Positions 43,592 to 52,165 of a stretch of 64,000 nucleotides of DNA are shown in pieces. The translations under genes and the position numbers were made by a program. The notes under the pieces were generated by a model, which did not search any database, was not told the DNA's origin, and was given only the letters and a program-made list of their open reading frames with translations. The stretch covers positions 258,001 through 322,000 of the forward strand of contig NZ_OY761823.1 in the NCBI RefSeq assembly GCF_963664965.1, in the 5' to 3' direction. How positions within the stretch are numbered: the first letter of the stretch is position 1; the number at the start of each line of letters is the position of its first letter. The stretch comes from an uncultured Pseudodesulfovibrio sp. GTDB taxonomy: Bacteria > Desulfobacterota > Desulfovibrionia > Desulfovibrionales > Desulfovibrionaceae.

Positions 43592-43693
43592 GTACCGGGA
43601 AAAAAGATGGATGTCGAACGGAGTGGTGAACGTTTTGTCCTTGCCTTTCTCCGTCCAGTAGGTTCGTTGACCTTCTATGACAGACCTCCTTTG

Positions 43694-45016
43694 TTACAGG
43701 GTCAAACGTACATAATACAGACCGCGCCCGCGCTGCACTCGCATGAGCACCGTCTTCTGAAGCCGGTTTCGCAAAAAGGCGTTGAACAGGTCCATGGGCT
43801 TGGCCAGTCGGCGGTTGCCTATCTGATGAATGATGTCGCCGGACTGGAGGCCGAGCTTGGCAGCCGGTCCGCCGGGGACGATGGAGGCCACGGGAACACC
43901 GGACCGCCCTTTGCCCTCACCGATGGAGAATCCCCACCGGGATTTGACGAGATCCGCAGCCCTGTTTTCGTCCAGCACCTGCGGCCTGATCTTCAATTCC
44001 ACGCGCTTTCCGTTCCGGACAAGGGAAAGAGCGACCTTCTCGCGCTTGGTGACGCCGAACAGCCGGGTCAGGAAATCGTTCTTGCTCGTGACCTTGCGCC
44101 CGTTGAAACCAAGGATGATGTCACCGGGACGAACACCCGCCTTCTGGGCCGGGGTATCGCGGTACACGTCGGAAACGAGCATGCCGTGCAAACTCTTGAG
44201 ATTGAAATAGCGGGCCGTGGCCTGATCCAGATCCTGCCCGAAGATGCCGAGCCAGATGGGGGCCACGTGACCGGAATCGAGCAATTCGCTGATGACGAAC
44301 TTGGCCTTGTTGATGGGGATGGCAAAACCGATGCCCTCTGCCCGGGCCTGAATGGCGGTGTTGATGCCGATGAGTTCGCCGTGGATGTTGAGGAGCGGCC
44401 CGCCTGAGTTGCCGGGGTTGATGGCCGCGTCGGTCTGGATGAAGCTGCCGAACGCACCGGAGTTGGTCTTCATGGAGCGGTTCAGGGCCGAGACCACGCC
44501 GGTGGTGACGGTGTGGGAATACCCGAACGGGTTGCCGATGGCGATGACGGTCTCACCGATGTAGATGTCCTCGCTGTTCCCCATGGGAACCTGCGGCAGG
44601 TCGGCCGCTTTTTTCAGCTTGAGCACGGCGAGGTCGAAATCCGGGTCCGAACCGACAAGCTCGGCCTTGAATTCGCGCCCGTCCTTGAGGCGGACGGTAA
44701 TGTCCCCGCCCCCGGAAATGACGTGGGCGTTGGTGAGCACCAACGCCTTGGAACCGTCGATGATGACGCCGGAACCGAGCGATTGGGACTGACGCTGACG
44801 CTGCTGGCCGTAGAATTCCTTGAAGAACTGGTCGAAAAACGGATCGCCGAACGGCGAACGCACCCCGCCCTGCACCTGTTTGACGACCGTGATGTTCACG
44901 ACCGACGGGCTGACCGCCTCCACCGCCCTGACCACGGGGGTCCTGCGGGAATCGGCGTGGGCCGGAAGGGAGAAACACAGCGCGACAAGGGCAATAACAA
45001 AGGCCAGACGCTTCAT
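43694..45016 (-). CDS. degP: periplasmic serine protease/chaperone, DegP (HtrA/Do) family
   Basis: A 440-residue Do-family protease. Signal peptide MKRLAFVIALVALCFSLPAHA, then a trypsin-like domain with His in LVLTNAHVISGG, Asp in SDPDFDLAVLK and Ser in INPGNSGGPLLN, followed by two PDZ domains (GMLVSDVYRDTPAQKAGV and VASIVPGGPAAKLGLQSGDI). It degrades or holds misfolded envelope proteins. It starts 1 base after the htpX stop and is followed by the methyltransferase after 15 bases. The pairing of an inner-membrane and a periplasmic quality-control protease points to envelope stress. Confidence 0.96.
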   Translation of the reverse strand: MKRLAFVIALVALCFSLPAHADSRRTPVVRAVEAVSPSVVNITVVKQVQGGVRSPFGDPFFDQFFKEFYGQQRQRQSQSLGSGVIIDGSKALVLTNAHVISGGGDITVRLKDGREFKAELVGSDPDFDLAVLKLKKAADLPQVPMGNSEDIYIGETVIAIGNPFGYSHTVTTGVVSALNRSMKTNSGAFGSFIQTDAAINPGNSGGPLLNIHGELIGINTAIQARAEGIGFAIPINKAKFVISELLDSGHVAPIWLGIFGQDLDQATARYFNLKSLHGMLVSDVYRDTPAQKAGVRPGDIILGFNGRKVTSKNDFLTRLFGVTKREKVALSLVRNGKRVELKIRPQVLDENRAADLVKSRWGFSIGEGKGRSGVPVASIVPGGPAAKLGLQSGDIIHQIGNRRLAKPMDLFNAFLRNRLQKTVLMRVQRGRGLYYVRLTL

Positions 45017-45017
45017 G

Positions 45018-45869
45018 CTAACGGTCTCCCTGCGCCATGGCGCGAAGTCGGGCTATGCGATCCTCGATGGGAGGATGTGTGGCGAAAAGCGAGGCAGCAC
45101 CGCGTCCCCTGAACGGGTTGACGATGAACATGTTTTCCGTGGCCGGACTGCCCTGCATGGGCACCTGCTTTGCCGCGGAATCGAGCTTGCCCAACGCTCC
45201 GGCAAGATGCAGCGGATTGCCCGCGAGGCGCGCACCGGTGGAGTCCGCAAGGTATTCACGGGACCGGGAAATGGCCATCTGGATAAGACCGGCAGCCACC
45301 GGAGCGAGAAAGGCCATGGCAAGGGCCGCGATGGGGTTGCCGCCCTCCTCGTCGTCACTGCCGATGCCGAAAATGGCGGTCCATTGCAGCATGTTGGCAA
45401 TGAACACGATGGCACCGGCCAGCACCGCGGCAATGGTCTGAATGAGAATGTCGCGATTGGCGATATGGCCGAGTTCATGGGCGAGTACGCCCTTGAGTTC
45501 ATCAGGATTGAGGATATTCACGATACCGCGCGTGACCGCGACCACGGCGTTTTCAGGATTACGGCCCGTGGCAAAGGCATTGGGGGCATCCTGCGGAATG
45601 AGAACCAGACGGGGCTTGGGGATGCCCGCGGCACGGGACATCTCCTCGACAACGGCGTGAATGTGCGGCGCGTCACCGGGCGACAGTTCACGGGCCTTAT
45701 ACATCTTCAGGACTATCTTGTCGGAATACCAATAGCTGCCCACGTTCATGAGCATGGCCAAGCCAAAGGCGAAAAACAGCCCGACACGCCCACCCATGAG
45801 GCCGCCGAGAAACATGAGCAGGCCGGTGAGAAGGCCCAGAAGCAAAACGGTTTTTATCTGACTGGTCAC
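45018..45869 (-). CDS. htpX: membrane zinc metalloprotease HtpX
   Basis: A 283-residue M48B protease that cuts misfolded inner-membrane proteins. The zinc motif is LAHELGHI (HExxH) with the third ligand in SREYLADSTGA; four hydrophobic segments are present, and the C-terminal ATHPPIEDRIARLRAM is characteristic. The GTG at 45869 (VTSQIKTVLLLG) has GGAGG ten bases before it and matches the family start; the frame stays open upstream, without a better site. First gene of the htpX-degP-methyltransferase operon. Confidence 0.95.
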   Translation of the reverse strand: MTSQIKTVLLLGLLTGLLMFLGGLMGGRVGLFFAFGLAMLMNVGSYWYSDKIVLKMYKARELSPGDAPHIHAVVEEMSRAAGIPKPRLVLIPQDAPNAFATGRNPENAVVAVTRGIVNILNPDELKGVLAHELGHIANRDILIQTIAAVLAGAIVFIANMLQWTAIFGIGSDDEEGGNPIAALAMAFLAPVAAGLIQMAISRSREYLADSTGARLAGNPLHLAGALGKLDSAAKQVPMQGSPATENMFIVNPFRGRGAASLFATHPPIEDRIARLRAMAQGDR

Positions 45870-45985
45870 GAAAATGAATCCTCCGGTAATTCTTGGTACC
45901 AATAGATAGGAATTCGGAGGGATACGTCAAGACGGGAATTGCGATTCAACACGGCAAAATCAACGGGGAATCGCCCCGGCAGGAG

Positions 45986-46384
45986 CTATTCAACCGGGAT
46001 GGAGCGGTTGACAGGCTTGTCCTTCCTGATGGTCAGCACAAGCAGCCCGTCCTTGAAACGGGCCGAAACATCCCCGGCCTGCACCTTACCGGGCAAGAAG
46101 AATGTCCGGGCAAAACCGCCGCAGGGACGCTCCATCACGAGGTGCTCCGTGGAGCCGTCGCAGTTCCGGCAGGGAAGATTTCCGAAAACCCTCAACTCGC
46201 TCCCGTCCAGTTCCACATGCACATCCTCAAGCCCCATGCCCGGAAGCTCCACTTCGAGAATGTAGACGTCCGGGGTTTCCAGCACATCCGCCGTGGGTGC
46301 CCAGACAGGCGGTTCGCCTGCCCGTCTCGGTGAATCGTCCAGCTCGGCCATGCCCGTCCATGTAGAGGTATTCAGTTTGCCCAT
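45986..46384 (-). CDS. small heat-shock protein, Hsp20 family
   Basis: A 132-residue alpha-crystallin-type chaperone. The core runs from VLETPDVYILEVELPGM to ARFKDGLLVLTIRK, with the final IPVE in place of the I-x-I tail motif. A Cys-Arg-Asn-Cys pair lies in the middle loop. It binds unfolding proteins without ATP. The ATG at 46384 has GGAG before it; the open frame upstream (to 46468) lacks a ribosome site. It is divergent from the phosphofructokinase gene and near the htpX-degP operon. Confidence 0.93.
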   Translation of the reverse strand: MGKLNTSTWTGMAELDDSPRRAGEPPVWAPTADVLETPDVYILEVELPGMGLEDVHVELDGSELRVFGNLPCRNCDGSTEHLVMERPCGGFARTFFLPGKVQAGDVSARFKDGLLVLTIRKDKPVNRSIPVE

Positions 46385-46492
46385 CGGCTCTCCGGAAGGA
46401 AACAGGATATCGGATTTATAATTTGCCCCATTCTGCAATTCCATATAACAATGTAAGAGATATCTCAATATAACAACCTTTGAGAGGATGCC

Positions 46493-47815
46493 ATGCGGTC
46501 GAATCTGGACGAAAGCAGCATGCCGAGCAATACGGATATTTCAGTGGTCGGCGAAGCCAAAATCAAGAACCCCATCAAATTTGGCCGATTCGTGGAGGAA
46601 GACGACGCCGTACTCGTCAACATCTCACGCATGAACGTCGAGAAGAAAGGCAAAAAGGCACCGAAGCATATCTACTTCGAGCCCGCAGGCCCACGCAGCA
46701 AGGTGTACTATGACACCAGCAAGACCAAATGCGCGATCGTCACCTGCGGCGGGCTCTGCCCGGGACTCAACGACGTCATCCGTGCGGTGGTCATGACCGC
46801 ATACCACGAATACAAGGTCCCGTCCGTGCTCGGCATCAAATTCGGATTGGAAGGGTTCATCCCGGAATACGGGCATGACGTCATCGAGCTGACCCCGGAA
46901 TACGTCAGCCGCATCCACGAATTCGGCGGCACCATACTCGGCAGCTCTCGCGGACCGCAGAAGCCCGAGGACATCGTGGATGCCTTGGAACGCATGAACG
47001 TCTCCATCCTGTTCATGATCGGCGGGGACGGCACCATGCGGGCGGCCAGCAAGGTGGTCAAGGTCATCACCAAGCGCAACCTGTCCATATCCGTGGTCGG
47101 ACTGCCCAAGACCATTGACAACGACATCAACTTCGCATCCCCGTCCTTCGGGTTCGACACGGCAGTCGAAACCGCGGCCATGGCCATCAAGGGCGCGCAT
47201 GTCGAAGCCACGGGCGCACCGTGGGGCATGGGACTGGTCAAGGTCATGGGGCGTGACGCAGGCTACATCGCAGCCCAGTCCGCCCTGTCGTGCCAGGAAG
47301 TCAATTTCGTCCTCATCCCGGAATCGCCCTTTGACATCCACGGCGAAAAAGGATTCCTCGCCGCCCTGGACAAACGCATGAAAACCAGCGGAAACGCCGT
47401 CATCGTCGTGGCCGAGGGCGCAGGACAGGACCTTCTGGAACAGGCAAAAGCCACCGATGCCTCAGGCAATATCAGACTCAGCGACATCGCGGGCCTGCTC
47501 AAGCGTGAAATCCTCGCCCACTTCAAGGAGCAGGACATTGAACCAACCCTGAAATACATTGATCCGAGCTATATCATCCGCTCGGTTCCGGCCAACGCCA
47601 ATGACCGGATTTATTGCTCATTTCTCGGAATCAACGCGGTCCATGCCGGGATGAGCGGCCGCACCGGACTGGTCATTTCACGCTGGAACGGCCGGTACGT
47701 CCACATCCCCATGGACACCGTCACCAAAGGCAAGAAACGCATCAGCACCAATTCGAACTACTGGCGGGCCGTGCTTGAATCAACCGGACAGCCGATCAGC
47801 ATGAAAAACAAGTAA
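46493..47815 (+). CDS. 6-phosphofructokinase (clade X type, probably ATP-dependent)
   Basis: A 440-residue phosphofructokinase, longer than the 320-residue E. coli enzyme because of an N-terminal extension of about 70 residues, as in spirochaete, trypanosome and plant enzymes. Phosphate-donor motif GGDGT has Gly where PPi enzymes have Asp, so ATP is the likely donor; the next motif PKTIDND keeps the Lys usual in PPi enzymes, the mixed pattern of clade X. Substrate motif GRDAGYIAA is present. GAGAGG precedes the ATG. It makes fructose 1,6-bisphosphate in glycolysis. Confidence 0.93.
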   Translation: MRSNLDESSMPSNTDISVVGEAKIKNPIKFGRFVEEDDAVLVNISRMNVEKKGKKAPKHIYFEPAGPRSKVYYDTSKTKCAIVTCGGLCPGLNDVIRAVVMTAYHEYKVPSVLGIKFGLEGFIPEYGHDVIELTPEYVSRIHEFGGTILGSSRGPQKPEDIVDALERMNVSILFMIGGDGTMRAASKVVKVITKRNLSISVVGLPKTIDNDINFASPSFGFDTAVETAAMAIKGAHVEATGAPWGMGLVKVMGRDAGYIAAQSALSCQEVNFVLIPESPFDIHGEKGFLAALDKRMKTSGNAVIVVAEGAGQDLLEQAKATDASGNIRLSDIAGLLKREILAHFKEQDIEPTLKYIDPSYIIRSVPANANDRIYCSFLGINAVHAGMSGRTGLVISRWNGRYVHIPMDTVTKGKKRISTNSNYWRAVLESTGQPISMKNK

Positions 47816-47943
47816 CAAACGTTTCTCAGGAATGATAATTATTCTTGCATTGTCGACAAGTACCATATAGCATGCTCGGAATGTTGACTTTTTTTCATTA
47901 AAAATGGCAACATCTATTGAAGGTCTATTCCAAGGGGGTTTGT

Positions 47944-49257
47944 ATGGACGTTCTCATGCTTTCACGGCTGCAATTCGCTGCAGCCACCATGTTCCACTTC
48001 ATTTTCGTTCCACTGACGCTGGGACTCTCCGTTCTCATCGCTTTCATGGAGACGCGGTATGTCCAGACTGGTGACGAGGTGTACCGGAAGATGGCAAAAT
48101 TCTGGGGAAAAATCTTTCTGGTCAACTTCGCGTTGGGCGTGGTGACCGGCATTACCCTGGAATTCCAGTTCGGAACCAACTGGTCCCGATACTCCGCCTA
48201 CGTAGGCGATATTTTCGGATCGCTGCTCGCCATCGAGGCAACTGCGGCGTTCTTTCTTGAATCCACATTCATCGGCGTCTGGCACTTCGGTTGGGAGAAA
48301 CTGTCTCCCAAGGCGCACGCCATCGTGGCATGGCTGGTGGCCGGAGCCTCCAACCTGTCCGCCATCTGGATTCTCATTGCCAACGGCTTCATGCAGGACC
48401 CGACAGGGTATGTCCTTCGCAACGGCCGCGCCGAACTGACCGACTTCGTGTCCGTCATCACCAACAAGTGGGCGTGGCTCGAATTCTTCCACGTCATTCC
48501 GGCGTCACTCTGCCTCGCAGGTTTCTTCATCATGGGTGTTTCCGCATGGCACCTGCTCAGGAAGAGCGAGACAGGCTTCTTCCAGAAGTCATTCAACATC
48601 GGCGTTACCGTGGCTCTGGTATTTTCCATCGTCACCGCCGTCGAAGGCCACATGCACGGCAACAACATGTCCCTGAAGCAGCCCGCCAAGCTGGCTGCCA
48701 TGGAATCACACTGGGAAACCCAGAAGAACGCGCCCATCTACCTGCTGGTCGTTCCGGGCGAAGACGGCAACCTCATCGAGGCACTGCCCGTTCCCGGTGC
48801 CCTCAGCTTCCTTGCCTACAACGACTTCAATGCCGAGGTGAAGGGACTGAACGACATTCCCAAGGAAGACCGTCCGCCCATCACCATCACGTTTCTGGCC
48901 TTCAGAACCATGGTCGGCCTCGGGACCCTCATGCCCGCACTGGCCCTGTTCGGATGGGTTATGCGTAAACGGCTCGACAGCTTCCCGCTGTACCTGAAGG
49001 CGCTTCCCTACTGCATCCCGCTGCCCTACATCGCAATCTGGGCGGGCTGGACACTGGCAGAAGTCGGACGCCAGCCGTGGATCGTGTACGGACTCATGCG
49101 GACGGCAGATGCGGTCTCCCCGGTCTCCACGGGTGAAGTCAGCTTCTCGCTGATCCTGATGTGCCTGCTCTACACGCTGCTCGGCGCAGCCGGTATCTGG
49201 CTCATGATCCGCCTTGCCAAGAAAGGCCCCGAAGACAACACCCCCATCCAGGTCTAG
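47944..49257 (+). CDS. cydA: cytochrome bd quinol oxidase subunit I
   Basis: The 437-residue haem-bearing subunit of the bd oxidase, which reduces oxygen to water with quinol at low oxygen and protects anaerobes from it. MLSRLQFAAATMFHFIFVPLTLG carries the first haem-ligand His; EGHMHGNNMSLKQPAKLAAME and the GRQPW motif mark the Q-loop region, which is the short form. AGGGGG five bases before the ATG at 47944 decides the start. cydB follows 30 bases later. Confidence 0.97.
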   Translation: MDVLMLSRLQFAAATMFHFIFVPLTLGLSVLIAFMETRYVQTGDEVYRKMAKFWGKIFLVNFALGVVTGITLEFQFGTNWSRYSAYVGDIFGSLLAIEATAAFFLESTFIGVWHFGWEKLSPKAHAIVAWLVAGASNLSAIWILIANGFMQDPTGYVLRNGRAELTDFVSVITNKWAWLEFFHVIPASLCLAGFFIMGVSAWHLLRKSETGFFQKSFNIGVTVALVFSIVTAVEGHMHGNNMSLKQPAKLAAMESHWETQKNAPIYLLVVPGEDGNLIEALPVPGALSFLAYNDFNAEVKGLNDIPKEDRPPITITFLAFRTMVGLGTLMPALALFGWVMRKRLDSFPLYLKALPYCIPLPYIAIWAGWTLAEVGRQPWIVYGLMRTADAVSPVSTGEVSFSLILMCLLYTLLGAAGIWLMIRLAKKGPEDNTPIQV

Positions 49258-49287
49258 ACCTGAGAAGACATACAAGGAGAAGATCTG

Positions 49288-50379
49288 ATGGAAACATTCA
49301 TGGAAACAGGTTCGCTGCATTACTACCTGGCTATGATCTGGTTCGTGCTCTGGGGGGTTCTCTGGGCCGTCTACTTCATTCTGGACGGCTTTGACCTCGG
49401 CGTGGGCACACTGCTTCCCTTCCTTGCAAAGAACGAAAAAGAAAAACGGATGATGTTCAACTCCACCGGCCCCTTCTGGGACGGTAACGAGGTCTGGCTC
49501 ATCTCGGCGGGCGGCGTCACCTTTGCGGCGTTCCCCTATGCTTACGCGCAGATGTTCAGCGGTCTCTACACCGCGCTCATGCTGCTCCTGTTCGCGCTCA
49601 TCGTGCGCGGCGTGTCCTTCGAATTCCGCTCCAAGGTGGAAAACGAAACATGGAAAAAAATCTGGGACTGGTGCCACATTCTCGGCTCCTTCATCCCGGC
49701 GCTGCTGCTCGGCGTGGCCTTTGCCAACATCTTCCGCGGCCTTCCGCTCGATTCAACGGGCTTCAGTCAGGCCGGTCTGTTCGGCCTGCTCAATCCCTAC
49801 GGACTCGCCGGAGGAATCCTGTTCGTGGTCATCTTCGTGATGCATGGCGCACTCTGGCTCTGCATCCGCACCGAAGGCGATTTGCAGGCCCGCGCCGAAG
49901 GGCTTGCCACCAAGCTCTGGCCCATCGAAGTCGTGGCGACGGTCCTGTTCCTGGCGTACACCGCCGTGGAAACGCAGTTGTTCAGCAACTACTTCCTCTA
50001 CCCCGTACTGTGCGTGGTCCTGCTGCTGCCCGTGGCGGGTCTCATCCTCATGCGGACTTACATGGGCGCACGCAAATGGTGGATGGCATGGGCTTCCTCC
50101 TGCCTCTACATCGCAGGCACGGCCCTGTTCGGCGTGGTAGGCATCTTCCCGGCCATCATCCCGTCCAACCCGAATCCGCAGAACAGCCTGACCATCATGA
50201 ACTCGGCCTCAAGCCAGTTGACGCTGGAGATCATGCTCGGCGTGGCGGTCATCTTCGTCCCGCTGGTCATCGGCTATCAGTTCTGGGTATACAAGACCTT
50301 TGCCACTCCCTTGGAGGAAGCGACATTCACTACTAGGGAACAACTGGAAAGGATTAACAAAGCGCCCGGTCACACATGA
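49288..50379 (+). CDS. cydB: cytochrome bd quinol oxidase subunit II
   Basis: The 363-residue partner of CydA with about nine membrane helices. The family signature WFVLWGVLWAVYFILDGFDLGVG is near the N-terminus, followed by PFWDGNEVWLISAGG. AAGGAGAAG precedes the ATG. Its stop codon lies inside the stem of the terminator at 50359-50392. No cydX-like small gene or cydCD was seen next to it. Confidence 0.97.
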   Translation: METFMETGSLHYYLAMIWFVLWGVLWAVYFILDGFDLGVGTLLPFLAKNEKEKRMMFNSTGPFWDGNEVWLISAGGVTFAAFPYAYAQMFSGLYTALMLLLFALIVRGVSFEFRSKVENETWKKIWDWCHILGSFIPALLLGVAFANIFRGLPLDSTGFSQAGLFGLLNPYGLAGGILFVVIFVMHGALWLCIRTEGDLQARAEGLATKLWPIEVVATVLFLAYTAVETQLFSNYFLYPVLCVVLLLPVAGLILMRTYMGARKWWMAWASSCLYIAGTALFGVVGIFPAIIPSNPNPQNSLTIMNSASSQLTLEIMLGVAVIFVPLVIGYQFWVYKTFATPLEEATFTTREQLERINKAPGHT

Positions 50380-50392
50380 CCGGGCGCTTTTC
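50359..50392 (+). terminator. terminator of cydAB
   Basis: AAAGCGCCCGGTCA pairs with TGACCGGGCGCTTT around CACA, followed by TC and ATT. The cydB stop TGA is part of the 3' arm. Confidence 0.9.
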
Positions 50393-50432
50393 ATTATGAC
50401 CCTTAATCGGTGCATATCGTACGAAAACAGAT

Positions 50433-51152
50433 TCACTGCTCCGGCACGGGATTCTTGCGGACAAAATCAAGAGCTTCCCGAATAACCCGCTCCATTTCTC
50501 CGCTTTCCTCCATCTCCCGCAGCACCCGCGTAATGTCAGGGACCAAATAGGCATGGCGGATATGCAGATAATGGTAGAGGGGAATTCTCACAAGCGGCGG
50601 TTCATTGATCCGGACACATCCATGTCCCGGCATGTCGATCTGCCGTTCCGCCCAGGGCCTATCGCCTATAACGACATCCAGCCTTCTTGCGACAAGCAGA
50701 TCCATCAGCTTGTCTTCACTGAGCAGCTTGGTCACGGAAGGCATCCCGTCAGTCAGTCTTTCAGCATAGATCGTCCCGATTTTTATACCTATCCGATAAT
50801 TCCAGAACACATCGGGATCTGCCAGATTGAGAGGCTTGTTACACGAAAGCGCCATGCCTTCAACTCTGTTGATAGGGACTTCAATACGAATCAACTGAGG
50901 ATGCTCGGCTTCGATGTCCCTGATCCGATGGACTTCACCATCAGTCAGTCCGGCATCCGACTGTTCAAGCGAACGAGCCGCAGGCAGCTTGAGGCCTTGC
51001 ACACGAATGCCGATCCTGGAATAGGCGACCTTGAGCACCGACAGCGACGAAAAGGACAACGGGGCATGAATAAACCCGAAAGAAAGGGTTTGCTCTGCCC
51101 CGACAGGCATCGCCAGACTCATCATGAGGATAAGTGCCGCAAGGATTTTCAT
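50433..51152 (-). CDS. periplasmic solute-binding-like protein
   Basis: A 239-residue exported protein (signal MKILAALILMMSLAMPVGA) that resembles the family 3 solute-binding fold: LSEDKLMDLLVARRLDVVIGDRPWAE and FWNYRIGIKIGTIYAERL are the second-lobe strands. No permease or ATPase gene is near, so it may be a lone sensor or scavenger of the kind common in Desulfovibrio. The AAGGG site lies right against the ATG, which is poor spacing. It follows mobA by 87 bases on the same strand. Confidence 0.75.
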   Translation of the reverse strand: MKILAALILMMSLAMPVGAEQTLSFGFIHAPLSFSSLSVLKVAYSRIGIRVQGLKLPAARSLEQSDAGLTDGEVHRIRDIEAEHPQLIRIEVPINRVEGMALSCNKPLNLADPDVFWNYRIGIKIGTIYAERLTDGMPSVTKLLSEDKLMDLLVARRLDVVIGDRPWAERQIDMPGHGCVRINEPPLVRIPLYHYLHIRHAYLVPDITRVLREMEESGEMERVIREALDFVRKNPVPEQ

Positions 51153-51239
51153 CCCTTACATATACACGGAATACACCCACAATGCGACTTTTTATAATGA
51201 TCAGGCAATCAATATATCAAAACACCCAAGCAACCCGTT

Positions 51240-51845
51240 TTACAGCCCCCGCTTTTGCGCCATCTCTTCGGCTCCGGCAAGGTCCTCGGGCGTATTGACG
51301 TTGAAAAACGAAACCATTTCCGGATCGCCGTCCACGAGTTTCGACACCGGCACTTCCCTGACCCGGACCTGATCGAAGAACCTGATGATCTTGTAATCAC
51401 CGCGATCAAGCTGCGCCTCAATAGATGGCAAACACCGCTTCGAATACACGGCGCACAACGGTTCCCGGTATCCATCCTCCTTGAGCGGGATGACCACGTC
51501 GTCATCATCGCTCACCTCGGCGATCAACCGTTCGACCAGTCCCGATTGCAGAAACGGGGCGTCACAGGCCGCGAAAAAACCATGCGTCGTACTCATGGCG
51601 GCCAGCCCCGCATGAATGCCGGTCAGCGAACTGCGCGCATCAAAGCGGTCCACGGCCACACGTTCCTTGAACCCGGAAAAATCCCCGGCCTCACGAGCCG
51701 CAATCACGATTTCCGGGAAAAGCGGACGGTACACGTTCAGCAGCCGTTCGATAATCGGCTGCCCACCTATCTCGATAAAGGCCTTTTTGGCGTGGCCCAT
51801 GCGGGTGCCGAGACCACCCGCCAATATGATGCCTGCAATGTTCAT
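51240..51845 (-). CDS. mobA: molybdenum cofactor guanylyltransferase
   Basis: A 201-residue nucleotidyltransferase that joins GMP to molybdopterin. The signature LAGGLGTRMGHAKKAF is at the N-terminus; ACDAPFL holds the metal-binding Asp and VNTPEDL is near the end. Sulfate reducers need the product for formate dehydrogenases and similar enzymes. The ATG at 51845 was chosen because the fold starts at NIAGIILAGG; longer in-frame starts at 51863 and 51872 exist, none with a good ribosome site. Confidence 0.9.
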   Translation of the reverse strand: MNIAGIILAGGLGTRMGHAKKAFIEIGGQPIIERLLNVYRPLFPEIVIAAREAGDFSGFKERVAVDRFDARSSLTGIHAGLAAMSTTHGFFAACDAPFLQSGLVERLIAEVSDDDDVVIPLKEDGYREPLCAVYSKRCLPSIEAQLDRGDYKIIRFFDQVRVREVPVSKLVDGDPEMVSFFNVNTPEDLAGAEEMAQKRGL

Positions 51846-51896
51846 GGACGCACGGTAGATCATGCCACGCAAAATGGGAAGAGGAAGACACGGGGT

Positions 51897-52143
51897 GGGA
51901 TGCCGCTGCGCGGCTATTGTCGGGTGACTTCGCCTCCGGCGGCTTAAGGCCGAGGGCCTTAAGAATCCCGGCTCGCCTTCGGCGAAGTTGGCATATATAA
52001 AAATAAAGAGACGCTGGCAGGAAATCTGCCAGCGTCTCTTTATTTATACACTTTCGCCGAAGGCGAGAAAGGGATCCCAAAGGGTTCTACCCTTTGGCCG
52101 CCGGAGGCGAAATCACCCGAAAAACGCCGCGTAGCGGCATCCC
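51897..52143. repeat. 247-base composite palindrome
   Basis: Matching arms are nested about a centre near 52020: GGGATGCCGC outermost, then TCGGGTGA, TTCGCCTCCGGCGGC, CTCGCCTTCGGCGAA, and a central stem AAAGAGACGCTGGCAG / CTGCCAGCGTCTCTTT (52005-52041) with T runs on both sides. Smaller hairpins AAGGCC/GGCCTT and AAAGGG/CCCTTT stand between the arms. The centre should terminate transcripts from both directions, including the peptidase gene. Confidence 0.88.
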
Positions 52144-52165
52144 CTCCTGCTTTCCATCTGCAAAA

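Noticed and set aside
43079..44407. Open frame of 442 codons opposite degP and the methyltransferase
   Set aside because: It spans two well supported genes and has no motif.
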